A stretch of 64,000 nucleotides of DNA, taken from Rhabdophis nuchalis (Eukaryota > Chordata > Lepidosauria > Squamata > Natricidae). Shown in pieces: positions 9,465-19,831 of this stretch (position 1 is the first letter of the stretch; the number at the start of each line of letters is the position of its first letter). The stretch covers positions 242,566,167 through 242,630,166 of the forward strand of contig CM077643.1 of assembly GCA_039707465.1 (NCBI GenBank), read 5' to 3'. Both the position numbers and the translations under genes were made by a program. A model generated the notes under the pieces. It did not search any database, had not been told where the DNA came from, and saw only the letters and a program-made list of their open reading frames with translations.

Positions 9465-9590
9465 ATTCTTGGGCTGAGAGAGTGACTGGCCCAAAGTCAC
9501 CCAGCTGGTTTCTTGTGCCTCAGGCAGGGCTAGAATTCCCAGTCTCCTGGTTTCTAGGCCAGCGCTATGACAACACCAAACTGACTCCCT
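9465..9590. repeat. old dispersed repeat (CAAAGTCACCCAGCTGG type)
   Basis: The phrase GAGAGTGACTGGCCCAAAGT, then CACCCAGCTGG and GGGCTAGAATTCCCAGTCTC, recurs at 52020-52195 and 34810-34930. It looks like an old dispersed SINE-like family; I cannot name it with certainty. Confidence 0.55.
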
Positions 9591-9599
9591 TTGTGTACT

Positions 9600-10505
9600 C
9601 CATTTGAACGAATTAACTCCTGATACTGAATGGTTTCAGTAAGATCAAACAATCAACATTCAGTTCCAGAAAACAAATAGCATATTGGTATGTCCCGGTC
9701 AATGAAGAGATGTCACATGCTTTGAATTCTGGACCAAGTAGAATTAGGTAGGCAGGACTACAAAGCCTGAAAAAAGATCCAGGACCCTGGGCTTCAGAGG
9801 AAGTCTGTTGCTCACCTGGGACTTTTTTCTGCTTATTTGGCTCTGCAATCTTCTATTGTCTAGTTAGACTGGCTGTCAAAACAGCTGAACCAACATTAAT
9901 TGATATTAAAGATCCTATTTGTATGGGGGGCATTTATGTTCACAGAGCAGCTTTGCTTAATTCTTCTGTATCGCTTATGCTTTCCAGCTGATTTCACTTA
10001 TTGAATAAACCGCCCTGACATCTATTTCAGAAATATGGGGTTTCTCTTCTTCTTCTTTTTTCCTGCAGCTCATCAAAGCCAAAGAACATTTATTCGTTGA
10101 AACCAGAAATATCTCTGAAAGTTTTAAAGCAGCTGCTTAAAAGAAGAAGTTTAGCAAGAATGGCTTTCAAAGATTAGGCTGTCGTTTCTGTGAGCCTCTT
10201 AAAGGAGGCGAAATCCCAGCTCTGTTGTAAGTGTGTTTTGTGAATGCTCTTCAGTTGGGACCAAGGATCTCCTATGCTTCTGGAACAAGGTGAAATTCAT
10301 GGAGAGTCTTTTTTGAAAAAAATGTAACTTAATTCAAGGATAAATCAGCCTGTAGGCAGCTGATCTTGGAAGCTGGATGAAGTAAAGTTTGTGAACCCAA
10401 CATTGAGCTTCTATGGAGAGAATTGAGCACCAACATAAAGAGAACTTCAGTTCAGTGCATGACACAGGATATTTTAATATACTTACTGTAATGTGCATTT
10501 TTAGA
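9600..10505. other. unassigned sequence, no recognisable repeat
   Basis: About 900 bases have no reading frame of note and no repeat I can identify. It is one of the few stretches that may be ancestral single-copy DNA and could hold regulatory sequence, but nothing in it proves that. Confidence 0.4.
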
Positions 10506-10930
10506 ACGGTGCGGTGGCTTAATGGTGAAGGTGTTTGCCTCCCACTCGGAAGGTTGAGAATTCAATCCTAGGTAGCAGCAGATATTTCTCTCCTAGGGTG
10601 CAAAGAAAAAAAATATCTACTGTGAACTCCTCATGATGTCAGGAAGGGACCCCAGCCAGTAAACGCTCAGCTCCATCCATTCCAGTGATGGGTTTCTACC
10701 GGTTCGGACCAGTTTGGCCAAACCAGTAGTGGAATCGGCAGTGACCCAGGCCTGCCACGCCCCCAGACTGGTTCTTTGGGTAGCACTGCGGGTGCCCCCA
10801 TCTTGTTTTTTTAGTTCTGCGCATGCACAGAACAATTTTAATTGGACTGTGCATGTGCACACATGAGCGAACCGGCAGTAGTGCCTGCCAGAACCCACCC
10901 CTGATCCAGTCACCCTGAGTTAAGGGATTA
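10506..10930 (+). mobile_element. tRNA-headed SINE (GGTAGCAGCAGATATTTC type), split by hAT
   Basis: The head GTGCGGTGGCTTAATGGTG and B-box TTCAATCCTAGG are followed by the block CAGATATTTCTCTCCTAGGG and the 3' part GTGAACTCCTCATGATGTCA, GACCCCAGCCAGTAAA and CAGTCACCCTGAGTTAAGGG. This resembles the ACA-type squamate SINE as I remember it. The hAT copy at 10683-10903 interrupts the 3' part. Confidence 0.75.
10683..10903. mobile_element. short non-autonomous hAT element
   Basis: The ends are CAGTGATGGGTTTCTACCGG and CCAGAACCCACCCCTG. The flanks ATCCATTC and ATCCAGTC agree at 6 of 8 positions. The interior has the CTGCGCATGCACAGAA and TGTGCATGTGCACAC runs also found in the copy at 27896-28124, so the two are one family. 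Confidence 0.8.
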
Positions 10931-10933
10931 GAG

Positions 10934-11120
10934 CAGCGGTCCCTAACCTTTGCAGCTTGGTGGCCCAGCTGGGGGAGGGAGCGGGGAACAGGGCCATACA
11001 AGCAGTGGGATGGTGCACAGCACACGTGTGCACACAGTCTGACTTGCCTGAGTGGCAGGCTGGCACGCATGCGCATGCACAAGGAACTCAACTGCAAGTG
11101 GAGATGCACACATAAGACTG
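10934..11120. mobile_element. left half of a hAT-like element (CAGCGGTCCCTAACC)
   Basis: It starts CAGCGGTCCCTAACCTTTGC and contains GCACGCATGCGCATGCAC, but no matching right end is seen before unrelated sequence resumes, so it appears truncated. The terminus resembles that of the hAT element at 21696. Confidence 0.55.
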
Positions 11121-11587
11121 TAACATGCATTTTTAAAACTCTGAAAGGGAGAAAACAATATCACTCCTGAAGATCAGAGATGACAGGGTTGACAGGGATT
11201 TTGCAATTCTTTCTGCAAAATGTTCTTTTGCAACATAAGACGCATTACTGAGAGCGGGAAGAAACGATTGGGTTTTCTTCTCCAACAAATAAGCATTTAT
11301 TGCATAGATGCCCTCATTAATTCATGTCCCCTCACTTCTAGGAAAGATTATCTGAAAAGTCTTCAGGGTCAGTTTCTCCCAAGCCCTGTAAGCCACATTT
11401 CCCTACTTCTAAAGAACATTACAAATTGATATTAACCTGTGTTACTACTTTGATTAACTTTCTGGTTCAATGCATTTGACTCTCTCCTTCAGAGAGCTTA
11501 TAAAGGAGACTCGGGTTACTAGGACATATTCTAGGAAAAAGGCATGATTTCGTTCAACGCGTGGGCTCTGAAAACCTTTCCAGGGTA

Positions 11588-11987
11588 CAGGTAGTTCTTG
11601 ACTTAAAACAGTCATTGAGACCACAATTTGGGTCGTAAATTGTGATGTTTGTTAAGTGGATCATAATGTGAGTGTGACCAATTTTACAATATTTTTTTGC
11701 AGTGGTCTTTAAGCAAATCCATGTGAGGTCCCGTCCCCCCCCGAAACTCAAAATAAACATAGGTTTCCAGCAAAAATGTTGTAAATTGTGGTCAGTTGAG
11801 CATGGGATGCTACAAACAGTCACAAATGTGCCTGGTTGCTGAGCATTCAAACTGCAGCCATGTGGCCATTGGGAGAGGGGGAAGACAGCCATCACAACTC
11901 TGAATTTGGGTCATAAGTACCTTTTATGGACCTGTTGTAACTTCAAATGGTCCTAAGCAACTTGGTGTAAGGCAAGGACTACTGATG
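11588..11987. mobile_element. Tc1/mariner-like MITE (CAGGTAGTCCTYGACTTA family)
   Basis: TA dinucleotides at 11586-11587 and 11988-11989 flank termini CAGGTAGTTCTTGACTTA and AAGGACTACTGATG. The interior has the diagnostic GTTGTAACTTCAAATGGTCC block. Sister copies lie at 32579, 51634 and 41345. The TA duplications point to the Tc1/mariner group. No transposase is present. Confidence 0.75.
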
Positions 11988-11999
11988 TAGAGAAAAGAA

Positions 12000-12330
12000 G
12001 GACTAAGGATGACATGATAGCAGTATTCCAATCTTCGAGGGGCTGCCCCAAAGAGGAGGAGATCAACTTATTTTCCAAAGGACCAGAAGGCAAGACAAGA
12101 AACAATGGATAGATGGAAACTAATCAAGGAGAGAAGGAACCAGGAATTAAAGACAAAACTTCCCAATCAGTAGAACAGCTTGCCTTCAGAAGTTGTGGGG
12201 GGTTCCATCATGGAAGGTTTTTAGAAGAGACTGGACACCCGCGTGTCTGAAATGGTGTAGGGTCTCCTGCTTGAGCAGGGGTTGGATTAGATGACCTCTA
12301 AAGTCCTTTCCAGTTCTATTCTGAATCTGA
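12000..12330 (+). pseudogene. CR1 LINE 3' end (RT C-terminus plus tail)
   Basis: The plus strand has the CR1 ORF2 C-terminal blocks matching MIAVFQSSRGCPKEE and LFSKGPEGKTRNNG, then the tail GGGGTTGGATTAGATGACC and AAGTCCTTTCCAGTTCTATT. Stops and frame changes make it a relic. It ends near 12330 without a clear microsatellite. It starts within about 15 bases of the end of the Tc1-like MITE. Confidence 0.8.
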
Positions 12331-12455
12331 CCTGTACATCTAAAAGTTGCAATGCAATGTTAATGCAATAAGAAAGGAAAACAACGAAACAGTATGCACC
12401 ATAACAGAAGTTTTAGACCCAATGTCACTATATGATATTTTGAATTGACAACTAC

Positions 12456-12971
12456 CATATTTTTTGGAGTATAAGACACAACCAAGATTTTGAAGAGGCA
12501 AATTTGGAAAAAAAAAGTTTTTGCACTCTAGAGACCTCCCAAAAATGGCCCGTTTTTCGCAAAAACCAGCCCATTTTTTTTAAAGAGCATGAATAGCCTT
12601 TAGGAAGCTTGTAGAGTGCTCCTGGGGGTAGAGGGGTGAAAACCGAGCCAAAAATGGCCCATTCGTTGCAAAAGTGGCCCCATTTTCTGTCAAAAAAAAG
12701 TGCACACATAGCCTTTAGGAGGCTTGTAGAGTGCTCCTGAGGCCTGGGGGCCCAAAATTAAGCAAAAAATGGCCTATTTTCTGGTCGTTTGTGCCCTTCC
12801 CAGCCCCCAGGAGCATTCTGCAAGGCTCCTAAAGGCTATGCATGGCCATTTTGGTGAAGGAGGGTGGGGTTTCAAGAGCCAAAAAATGCTGCATTCAGTG
12901 TATAAGATGCACCCAGATTTTCAGCCTCTTTTTTGAGGGAAAAACATGTGCCTTATATTTTTTTAAAAATG
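12456..12971. mobile_element. TIR element with GGAGTATAAGAC motifs
   Basis: The left end CCATATTTTTTGGAGTATAA resembles in reverse complement the right end TGCCTTATATTTTTTTAAAA. The inner sequence repeats AAAAATGGCCC and TAGGAGGCTTGTAGAGTGCTCC blocks and an inner TGTATAAGATGCACCCAGAT. This is a recurrent non-autonomous element type, probably Tc1/mariner-like. The target duplication is not clear. Confidence 0.5.
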
Positions 12972-13040
12972 GAATGCTGATTGTTAACAGACCCTCTGAA
13001 GAATGGCATTCTTCCTCCACAACAACATTAACATTTATTA

Positions 13041-13268
13041 CCTGTTTCCCCAAAATTAAGACATCCCTGGATAATAAGCCCAATCGGGCTTTTGAGTGCA
13101 TGCACTAAAATAAGCCCTCCCTGAAAATATTGCAACACAGCAGCAGCCGTGAGGTGACCACCAGCTCCTGCAGCTCAAAAATAATAAGACCTTCCCAAGA
13201 ACAAGGCCAAGTGCTTATTTTGGGGGTCAAAAGAAAATAAGACCCTGCCTTATTTGGGGGAAAACACG
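13041..13268. mobile_element. TIR element with AATAAGACC motifs
   Basis: CCTGTTTCCCCAAAATTAAG at the left and GCCTTATTTGGGGGAAAACA at the right form an imperfect terminal inverted repeat around a core of AAAATAAGCCC and ATAATAAGACC blocks. About 230 bp, no coding capacity. It sits close to the related-looking element at 12456-12971. Superfamily uncertain. Confidence 0.6.
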
Positions 13269-13833
13269 ATACATGTTAAAGTTAGAATTGGGATACTAAA
13301 TATCTGCTCTGGAGGAATCCTCTGGCAACTTGTAGCTACAGTTTTAATATGGAACACAGGATATTTATTTTTCCTAAAACAAAACAAATGTTGTGAAATG
13401 TATATTCATTATTGAATAATGTAATGGGCAATAAGAAGAACTGTGAGGAACAGAAGAAGAGCTCCAATCAAGAGAACAATCAAACAAAAGGCACTTCAGT
13501 CTGAGGCCAAATACGACTGGAGAAAGCATCTCAAGCTTGACCTTTCTTAATTCTCTTGAAGGTAAAGGGGAGCTGTAAGGGTAGGTGCCTTCAGATTGTT
13601 AAGATTTTGTTGCTGTAACATTTATAATAAAAGTACTATTGGTTTGGTTTCCTAGACCAGTCTTCCTCAAAGGGCTGACTGTAAGCATACATTTTTGAAA
13701 ACAAAACTATTTAGAGGATTTATAATCTGTCCCCACCCCCTACCCCTCAAAAAAGCTCTTTGAAACCAACACTTTCCCAAAAACACATTACTGCACATCC
13801 TGAATTCATCCTCGGTCATGATGATGAGTATTA
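13269..13833. other. unassigned sequence
   Basis: I see no recognisable repeat or gene. A short C/G run lies at 13731-13748. Confidence 0.35.
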
Positions 13834-13841
13834 AACTAGAA

Positions 13842-14247
13842 CCTAGAGCCGTGATGACGAACCTATGGCACGCATGCCGGAAGTAGCACACAGAGCCATC
13901 TCTCCGGGCACGTGGGCCATCACCTATTGCTCTTCTGGGTTCTGGCGCACCAGCCAGCTGGTCTTCATGTACATGGAAGCACCAGAAACTGGAAGAGCAG
14001 CCACCCAGTGTGCATGCATGCGCTGGGCGGCTGCTCTTCCAGTTTCCAGTATGCATATATGCACTGCTCACCTGGTCTTCCGGTTTCTGGCATGCACACA
14101 TGTGCAAAGACCAGTTGGCTGGTGCACATGCCAGAAACCAGAAGATCATCTTCCTGGCATGTGCATTGGGCGGCTGCTCTTCCAGTTTTCGGCATGTGGG
14201 TGTGCTTCCTTTTCAGCACTTGGTGCCAAAAAGGTTTGCCAACACTG
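13842..14247. mobile_element. hAT element of the GATGGCGAACC family, variant core
   Basis: Perfect 8-bp target duplications AACTAGAA lie at 13834-13841 and 14248-14255. The right end GGTTTGCCAACACTG and the left GTGATGACGAACCTATGGCA match the terminal pattern of the copies at 59875 and 16652. The left edge has a few extra bases. The core consists of repeated inverted blocks around GGGCGGCTGCTCTTCCAGTT. Several overlapping open frames in it are palindrome artefacts. Confidence 0.85.
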
Positions 14248-14259
14248 AACTAGAAGCAT

Positions 14260-15870
14260 GTATAGACGTTATTGCATGTGATTTAATGGTCACTTGGAAT
14301 TCTAGAGGAGCTTCGTTGCATAATGGAAATGTCATCTGCACACCACTAACCTCGGCTGTGACTATGTTAACAAGGAGGAGGGAGGAGACAATCCCCAAGG
14401 AGAAACAGTTAATAAGATAAGTTCCAGACAGAACCAGAGGGCAGCATTTCTTCTTTAATACTGAAGACTATGCAGTAACCCTATCTTCCTATAATCCCTG
14501 TTCAGGGAGAACTGACTTTTCCCATTTTTCTTCTGACAAAGAGAAGGATGAGGTTCGAAAAACCATGTTACACCAAGCAAAAAGAAGATATTTGTAGCTG
14601 AAATAAGGTCAACAAATGGCCTGCCTAAAGCATGGGTAGTGGGGGGGGGATAGAGACAACCCCCCCCCCCCACACACACACAAATCTTCCTTTGCTGGCC
14701 AAGGTGCTGGATTACCCATGAAGAGGAAGGGCAAAATGGTACAATAGCAAATAGATTTTTCTCTGCGCCGAAGCAGGTCAAATTTTGCAGCTGAACAATC
14801 TGCTGGAATGCAAACAGCGATAACTAGGTTGTTTTTAAAAGAATACATGGGCAGTTTGTCAGAAATTAATTACAGAAGGCAATGTTTGCTCTTATTGTCC
14901 ATCTGGGAGGTCTAGATACACAGCGAGAAAACCCCTGAGCCTCAACATTTGCAAACAGCACTCGTATTGGAAAGAGATTTATAAGCATAACGTCAAAATG
15001 GAAACTTACTCTTTATAGCTCTCCTTGTTTGTGCTACCATAACTCTATACTACATCAAACTGCCTTTGCTCCACCCTGAAGGGCAGCAGAAATGAAGAGT
15101 TATAACACATTTTCCTGGTGTTGGTCACATCTTATATCACACTGATGGGACACGAAGACTTTGTGTCATCACTTCTGTGTTATGCTGGAAAAATCCATTC
15201 TACACAGTTGCACAAAACAGTTTCAATTAAGGCATTTACACCATAAGTGAATTTATGCTGGTCCAGGACCAAGTCATGCTGAACAAATGAAGGCTTACTT
15301 TGGAGTACAGAAACTGAGAATCGCACAATCCCCCTTTTCTGAACAGATTGGAAACCAAGCACAAAATATCTGAAATCCTACTGGTGCTCGACGAACATAC
15401 CGCTAAACATTGTAGATCTTATTTCCTTATAAATTGGATAAGCAAGGTTGTGCTACACATCAACTTCAGGAGGTCTGCAAGGGCTACAAAATCATAACAC
15501 TATATACTGTAAATGAGGAAGAGCTAGTTCAGCTTTTACATCATAAAGACCACACCGTGATGATGATGATTTGTATATGCAATTATTCTTCTGCTAGTAA
15601 TACTGTATAGCCATCGGTATAAAATAGAAGCCGACAAAAAGCTGCCATCTTCATGATTTTTCTCCATAGGAAGGAGATGCTTTCATTGGCACCATATCTG
15701 GTCCATTAGGGGCATCAACAAACTAACATTGGGGGACTCTTGCCCTTCCTAAATTTGTGAAACAGTTATGAAATAAATGTCATTTCCCAAAACAGGCATC
15801 ATTTCTGTAAGCCAAGCACGGGGGAAGACACTGTGATGCCCAAGGAGAGAACTAAGCATAATACACAAAA
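14260..15870. other. unassigned sequence, no recognisable repeat
   Basis: About 1.6 kb, AT-moderate, with no identifiable element. It contains a G9/C11 pair at 14641-14670 that could form a hairpin, and short ATG repeats at 15558-15570. Reading frames are short and lack domains. It may be ancestral intergenic DNA. Confidence 0.4.
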
Positions 15871-15872
15871 TT

Positions 15873-16205
15873 GTCTGCTACAACATATTATCTGTCAACG
15901 ACTTTTTCAGCTTCAGCCACAATAATACACAGGCAAACAATTGATACAAACTCAAGGTAAATTGCTTCAAACTCGATTGCAGAAAACACAACTTCAGCAA
16001 CAAAGCAGTCAATGCCTGGAATGCCCTACCCAATTCCATTGTTACATCCTCAAACCCTCACCACTTCAACCTTAATCTGTAAGCCACATTCTTACCCCAT
16101 TCACTCCATTCTTAAGAGGTCCTTATGCACTGCCTTCCTTTATGTCTATGTTCATACTTATACTTGCTATCTTGTACATGTTTGATAAACAAACAAACAA
16201 ACAAC
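15873..16205 (+). pseudogene. non-LTR retrotransposon ORF2 C-terminus and ACAA-rich tail
   Basis: Frame 15873-16082 reads a LINE RT C-terminal domain with the blocks ILSVNDFFSFS, YKLKVNCFKLDCRKHNFSNK and AVNAWNALPNSIVTS, the typical NxWNxLP signature, and a natural stop at 16080. One internal stop interrupts it at residue 24. The 3' UTR has CTTGCTATCTTGTACATGTT and ends in (ACAA)n near 16190-16204. It belongs to the jockey/CR1 superfamily but is not the L2 family found elsewhere here. Confidence 0.75.
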
Positions 16206-16651
16206 CAGTTACTTTAAAAGTAATGCAGGCCAAAGGAAAGATTAAAGACAATGACCTTATTGAATAGCCTACACAAAATGTTGGCCAACTCTTTCCATGG
16301 GCTGCAGGTTAAAGCTCAAGGGAGTACCAAGATGCTGTAGTTACTGGAAGTACGTAACATGAAGCTTAGAGAGGATGCAAAGTCAATGGAGAAAAACACA
16401 GCCATTATAATTAATAAAGCCAGGCAAAAACCAATGCTACTAACATAATGGTGAGAAACAAATCTCAGGATTTTTTCCCCAGTATAGTCAACAATATTAA
16501 CATAGATGTCATCACCACCGCAGAGAAAACCCATGTCCTCACTTCACTGCAACTGCTGGCTGATGCTAATGGCCCTGGTGACTTGGCCTTTTTGGTTGCA
16601 CAGAATTTAGGCATGATGTCAAAAGAAGTAGCAGAAGTAGTGGATATATGC
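16206..16651. other. unassigned sequence
   Basis: Two overlapping open frames of about 70 codons on opposite strands (16316-16534 and 16448-16657) show no recognisable domain and no start or splice context, so I do not call them genes. No repeat recognised. Confidence 0.35.
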
Positions 16652-16852
16652 CAGTGATGGCGAACCTATGGCATGTGTGCTACAGGTGGCATGCGGAGCC
16701 ATTTGGCAGGGCACACAAGGTTTTGCCCTGTCAGCTGATTCAGCCATTTTAAACGCCATTTTTCTCCCTCCCCAGGCTTTATAGGAGCCTGGGGAGGGCG
16801 AAAACAGTCTCCTGTCCCCCCGAAAGCCTCCCAGAGGCTTCAGGGAAGCTCC
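16652..16852. mobile_element. half of a hAT element (GATGGCGAACC family)
   Basis: It starts CAGTGATGGCGAACCTATGG and passes through GAGCCATTTGGCAGGGCAC and CTCCCTCCCCAGGCTTTATA, in the order seen, reversed, at the right end of the full copy at 59875-60155. It stops at 16852 where the inverted duplication begins, so its other end is missing or rearranged. Confidence 0.7.
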
Positions 16853-17518
16853 TGATTGTTGCGGCTCTGCTTCACATGCATATGTATTCTTTAAACAGTA
16901 CAGCATATATCAGCGATGGCGAACCTTTTTAGGCTCGCGTGCCATGAGGGTGGGGGGAGTGCAGGGGGATCGTGTGCCGGCGTGCCACACCCATAATGCA
17001 ATGCGCCCCCCCAGTGCGCATGCACACATGACAGGTGCTCCCCCCATTTTTTACATGCTTTTTTCATCCTCCCCAGGTTCCAGAGGCTTTATAGGAGCCT
17101 GGGGAGAGTGAAAACAGCTCCCCCCGGAGGCCCTCTGAAGTGACTTCTGGTTTGCTCGTAGCATCGTTTTTAGTCCTCCGGAGGCTTCAGGGAAGCTCCT
17201 GAAGCCTCCGGAGGACTAAAAACGAAGCCTCCGGAGGACTACAAACAAAGTCACTTTGGAGGGCCTCCGGAGGGTCTGGGGGGGGGGCTGTTTTCGCTCT
17301 CCCCAGGCTCCTATAAAGCCTCTGGAGCGGGGGAGCACCTGTCATGTGCGCATGCACCCTGGGGGACGCATTGCATTATGGGTGTGGCACGCCGGCGCAC
17401 AATCCCCCTGCACTCCCCCCACCTCATGGCACGCGGGCCTAAAAAGGTTCGCCATCGCTGATATATGCTGTGCTGTTTAAAGAATACATATGCATGTGAA
17501 GCAGAGCCGCAACAATCA
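16853..17518. repeat. 666-bp near-perfect inverted duplication
   Basis: The sequence from TGATTGTTGCGGCTCTGC (16853) reads back as its reverse complement up to 17518, with a centre near 17190 (core GGAGGCTTCAG, spacer GGAAGCTC, CTGAAGCCTCC). Each arm has about 55 bases of flank, then a hAT terminus CAGCGATGGCGAACC and about 270 bases of hAT interior. Because the flank is also inverted, the structure is an inverted duplication of an insertion junction and not an ordinary MITE palindrome. Differences between the arms are a few substitutions and small indels. Confidence 0.9.
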
Positions 17519-18302
17519 TTCCCGATGTCTGGAAGCCGTACGGATCTGGATGGGAAGCAACAGACTCAGACTCAACCCATCCAAGACTGAGTGGCTGTGG
17601 TTTCCGGTGTCCCGGTACAACCAGTTGACTCCATCACTGGCCATAGGGGGTGAACATCTAGCCCCCGTGGATCGGGCACGCAACTTAGGCATCCTCCTGG
17701 ATACCCGGCTGTCTATGCAAGACCATGAGACAGCCGTGGCCAGGGGGGCGTTCCACCAGGTTTGCCTGGTGCGGCAGTTGCGTCCCCTATTGGACCAGGA
17801 TGCCTTTCGCACAGTCACTCATGCGCTTGTGACATCCCGGCTAGACTACTGCAACGCTCTCTACATGGAGCTTCCCTTGGGGTGCACCCGAAGACTACAG
17901 CTAGTCCAGAATGCGGCCACACGGGCGATCTTGGGAGCCTCTAGGTACTCCCATGTAACACCGCTCCTGCGCGAGCTGCACTGGCTGCCTGTGGCCTTTT
18001 GGGTGCGCTTCAAGGTGTTGATTACCATCTTCAAAGCGCTCCATGGCACGGGATCTAGTTATCTGTGGGATCGCATCCTACCCCATACATCCCTCCGGCC
18101 GATTCATTCCCACAGAGAGGGACTTCTCTAGGTGCTGTCCACTAGGCAATGCCAGCGGGTGACGCCCAGGGGAAGGGCCTTCTCTGTGGTGGGCCCAACC
18201 CTCTGGAATGACCTACCCCACGATCTCAGAACAATTACGGACCTCCGCGCCTTCTGCCAGAAATTAAAGACCCATTTGTTCCATCAGGCCGGTCTGGCCT
18301 AA
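17518..18302 (+). pseudogene. L2-like LINE ORF2 C-terminal part
   Basis: The frame begins in the L2 RT thumb region (RCLEAVRIWMGSNRLRLNPS, then KTEWLWFPVSR). It continues through SRLDYCNALYMELPLGC, LQLVQNAAT, LRELHWLPVAFWVRFKVL, FSVVGPTLWNDLP and the terminal LFHQAGLA with a natural stop at 18300. One in-frame stop near 18130 breaks it. The catalytic YADD is upstream of the truncation and absent. The 3' UTR follows to about 18523 with GCACTGCCCCGAGTCCC and an (AATAAATA)n tail. Its 5' edge coincides with the end of the inverted duplication. Confidence 0.92.
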
Positions 18303-18589
18303 TTTATTTTACCTAGCCTATTAAAATGTTTTAATTGGTTTTAAATGGGGTAAGAGTTTTAATGATTTTAAATTTTAGCGCAGGGATAATTTATTTAATT
18401 CAGTTTTAATTATTTATAATTGTGATATTCATATGTTTTTAATTTCCTGTGCACTGCCCCGAGTCCCTTTGGGGAGAGGGAGCGGTTATATAAGTCTAAA
18501 TAATAAATAATAAATAAATAAATTCTCTAGAAGCAGGATTATTGGGTAGGGGGTGTGGGTGGTTTACATGGTTTTTCTTCTCCAGATAG

Positions 18590-18812
18590 CAATAGCACTT
18601 GGACTTATATACCACTTCCCAGTGCTTTACAGCCCTCTCTAAGCAGTTCATGGTAAGAGCCAGCATATTGTCCTCAACAATCTGTATCCTCATTTTACCA
18701 ACCTTGAAAGGATTGGAGGCTGAGTCTACCTTGAGTCAGTCAGGGTCAAATTGTTGGCAGTCAGCAGAGTTAGCCTGTAATACTGAATCCTAAGCACTGT
18801 GCCACTATGGCT
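18590..18812 (-). mobile_element. Sauria-type SINE
   Basis: It shows ATAGCAATAGCACTTGGACT, then CAGCCCTCTCTAAGCAGTTC, the CAACAATCTG block, and a head with CACTGTGCCACTATGGCTG in reverse. The copy is somewhat diverged in the middle. It lies about 70 bases after the L2 tail. Confidence 0.85.
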
Positions 18813-18894
18813 GTCAGCCTCCCAGTAGGGTTTTGTGGGAAAGGATAAGTTCTCCAAAATCAAAAGAACATCCCACTTCTATCTGCTTACATTA

Positions 18895-19823
18895 AGGTGA
18901 CCAGACGTCCCACTTTTGGCGGGACTGTCCCGCTTTTCAAAAATTTGTCCCGCATTCCGTGGCATTTTTAAAAAGTTCTGATTTTTGCCTGGGGCGGCGG
19001 TAGGGGACGGGCAGGCGGTGGGTGCTCTGCACGCACTCAGAGGTGGCCTGCAGCCAGGGCAGCGGCACAGGGCGCAGGCAGGAAGCGGCGGCTGGAGCAG
19101 GCTGGTGGGCAGGCGGAAGCGGAGGGCCAGTGAAGGAGGAGCAAGTGAGCAGGCAGGCAGGCACCAGGCGGCGGCAGAGGAGGAGAGCTGTACACAGTGG
19201 GGCTGCAGGGGGAGCCCACGCGGCCCTGAACTTTGCGCCACCACTGCAGCCACCGCGATGTGCTGAGAGCGACCGGCCGGAAGCCCCACCGGGGAGGCGG
19301 TGGCATAGGCTCATCCAGCGGTGGTGCAAAGTTCAGGGCCACATGGGCTCCTGCTGCAGCCCCGCTGCATACAGCTCTCCTCCTCCTCCTCCACCTGGTG
19401 CCTGCCTGGATGCTTGCTCGCTCCTCCCTCGCTGGCCCTCCGCTTCCACCTGCCCGCCAGCCCGCTCCGGCCGCCACTTTCTGCCTGTGCCCCATGCTGC
19501 TGCCCTGGCCGCAGCAGAGTGCAGAGTGCAGAGTGCCCGCGCCCGCCTGGCCCCGCTCCACCGCCCCCTGGCTGTGTCCCGGCCGCTATGGGAATAACGG
19601 CCCTCTGCTGCAAAAATATGGCCAATGGCTTAAGGAAGAAACAACGGAGGGTGGGGGGAGAAAGGTGCCTGATGATCACTTACTGCTTCACATTTTCGCC
19701 CAAAGCTTCGCTCAGGTTTTTCTTGGCCACCTCCAGCTCACTCATGTAAGTCACGAAAGGCCGCTGCACCCCACCCCCCGGCAATGGTGTCCCGCTTTAC
19801 CAATTTTAAAATCTGGTCACAGC
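18895..19823. mobile_element. foldback TIR element (GGTGACCAGA ends), likely hAT
   Basis: The termini AGGTGACCAGACGTCCC and its counterpart ATCTGGTCACAGC form an inverted repeat, with CCCGC-rich subterminal blocks on both sides. Perfect 8-bp TTACATTA duplications lie at 18887-18894 and 19824-19831 (10 bp if the preceding GC is counted). The interior is a GC-rich inverted repeat. Several overlapping open frames of 100-200 codons on both strands are low-complexity Ala/Arg/Pro translations of that repeat, not genes. Confidence 0.8.
19010..19550. repeat. long GC-rich inverted repeat
   Basis: The left arm (about 19010-19245, with GGAGGAGAGCTGT and CCTGAACTTTGCGCCACCAC) is repeated as reverse complement in the right arm (about 19318-19545, with GGTGGTGCAAAGTTCAGGGC and ACAGCTCTCCTCCTCC). 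About 70 bases separate them. It is the core of the element at 18895-19823. Confidence 0.85.
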
Positions 19824-19831
19824 TTACATTA

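Noticed and set aside
14641..14670. G9 and C11 runs as a possible structured RNA
   Set aside because: Only a homopolymer pair separated by about 12 bases; no wider structure or conservation visible.
16316..16657. Short frames on both strands near 16.4 kb
   Set aside because: No similarity recognised and no gene context; the end of one runs into a hAT element.
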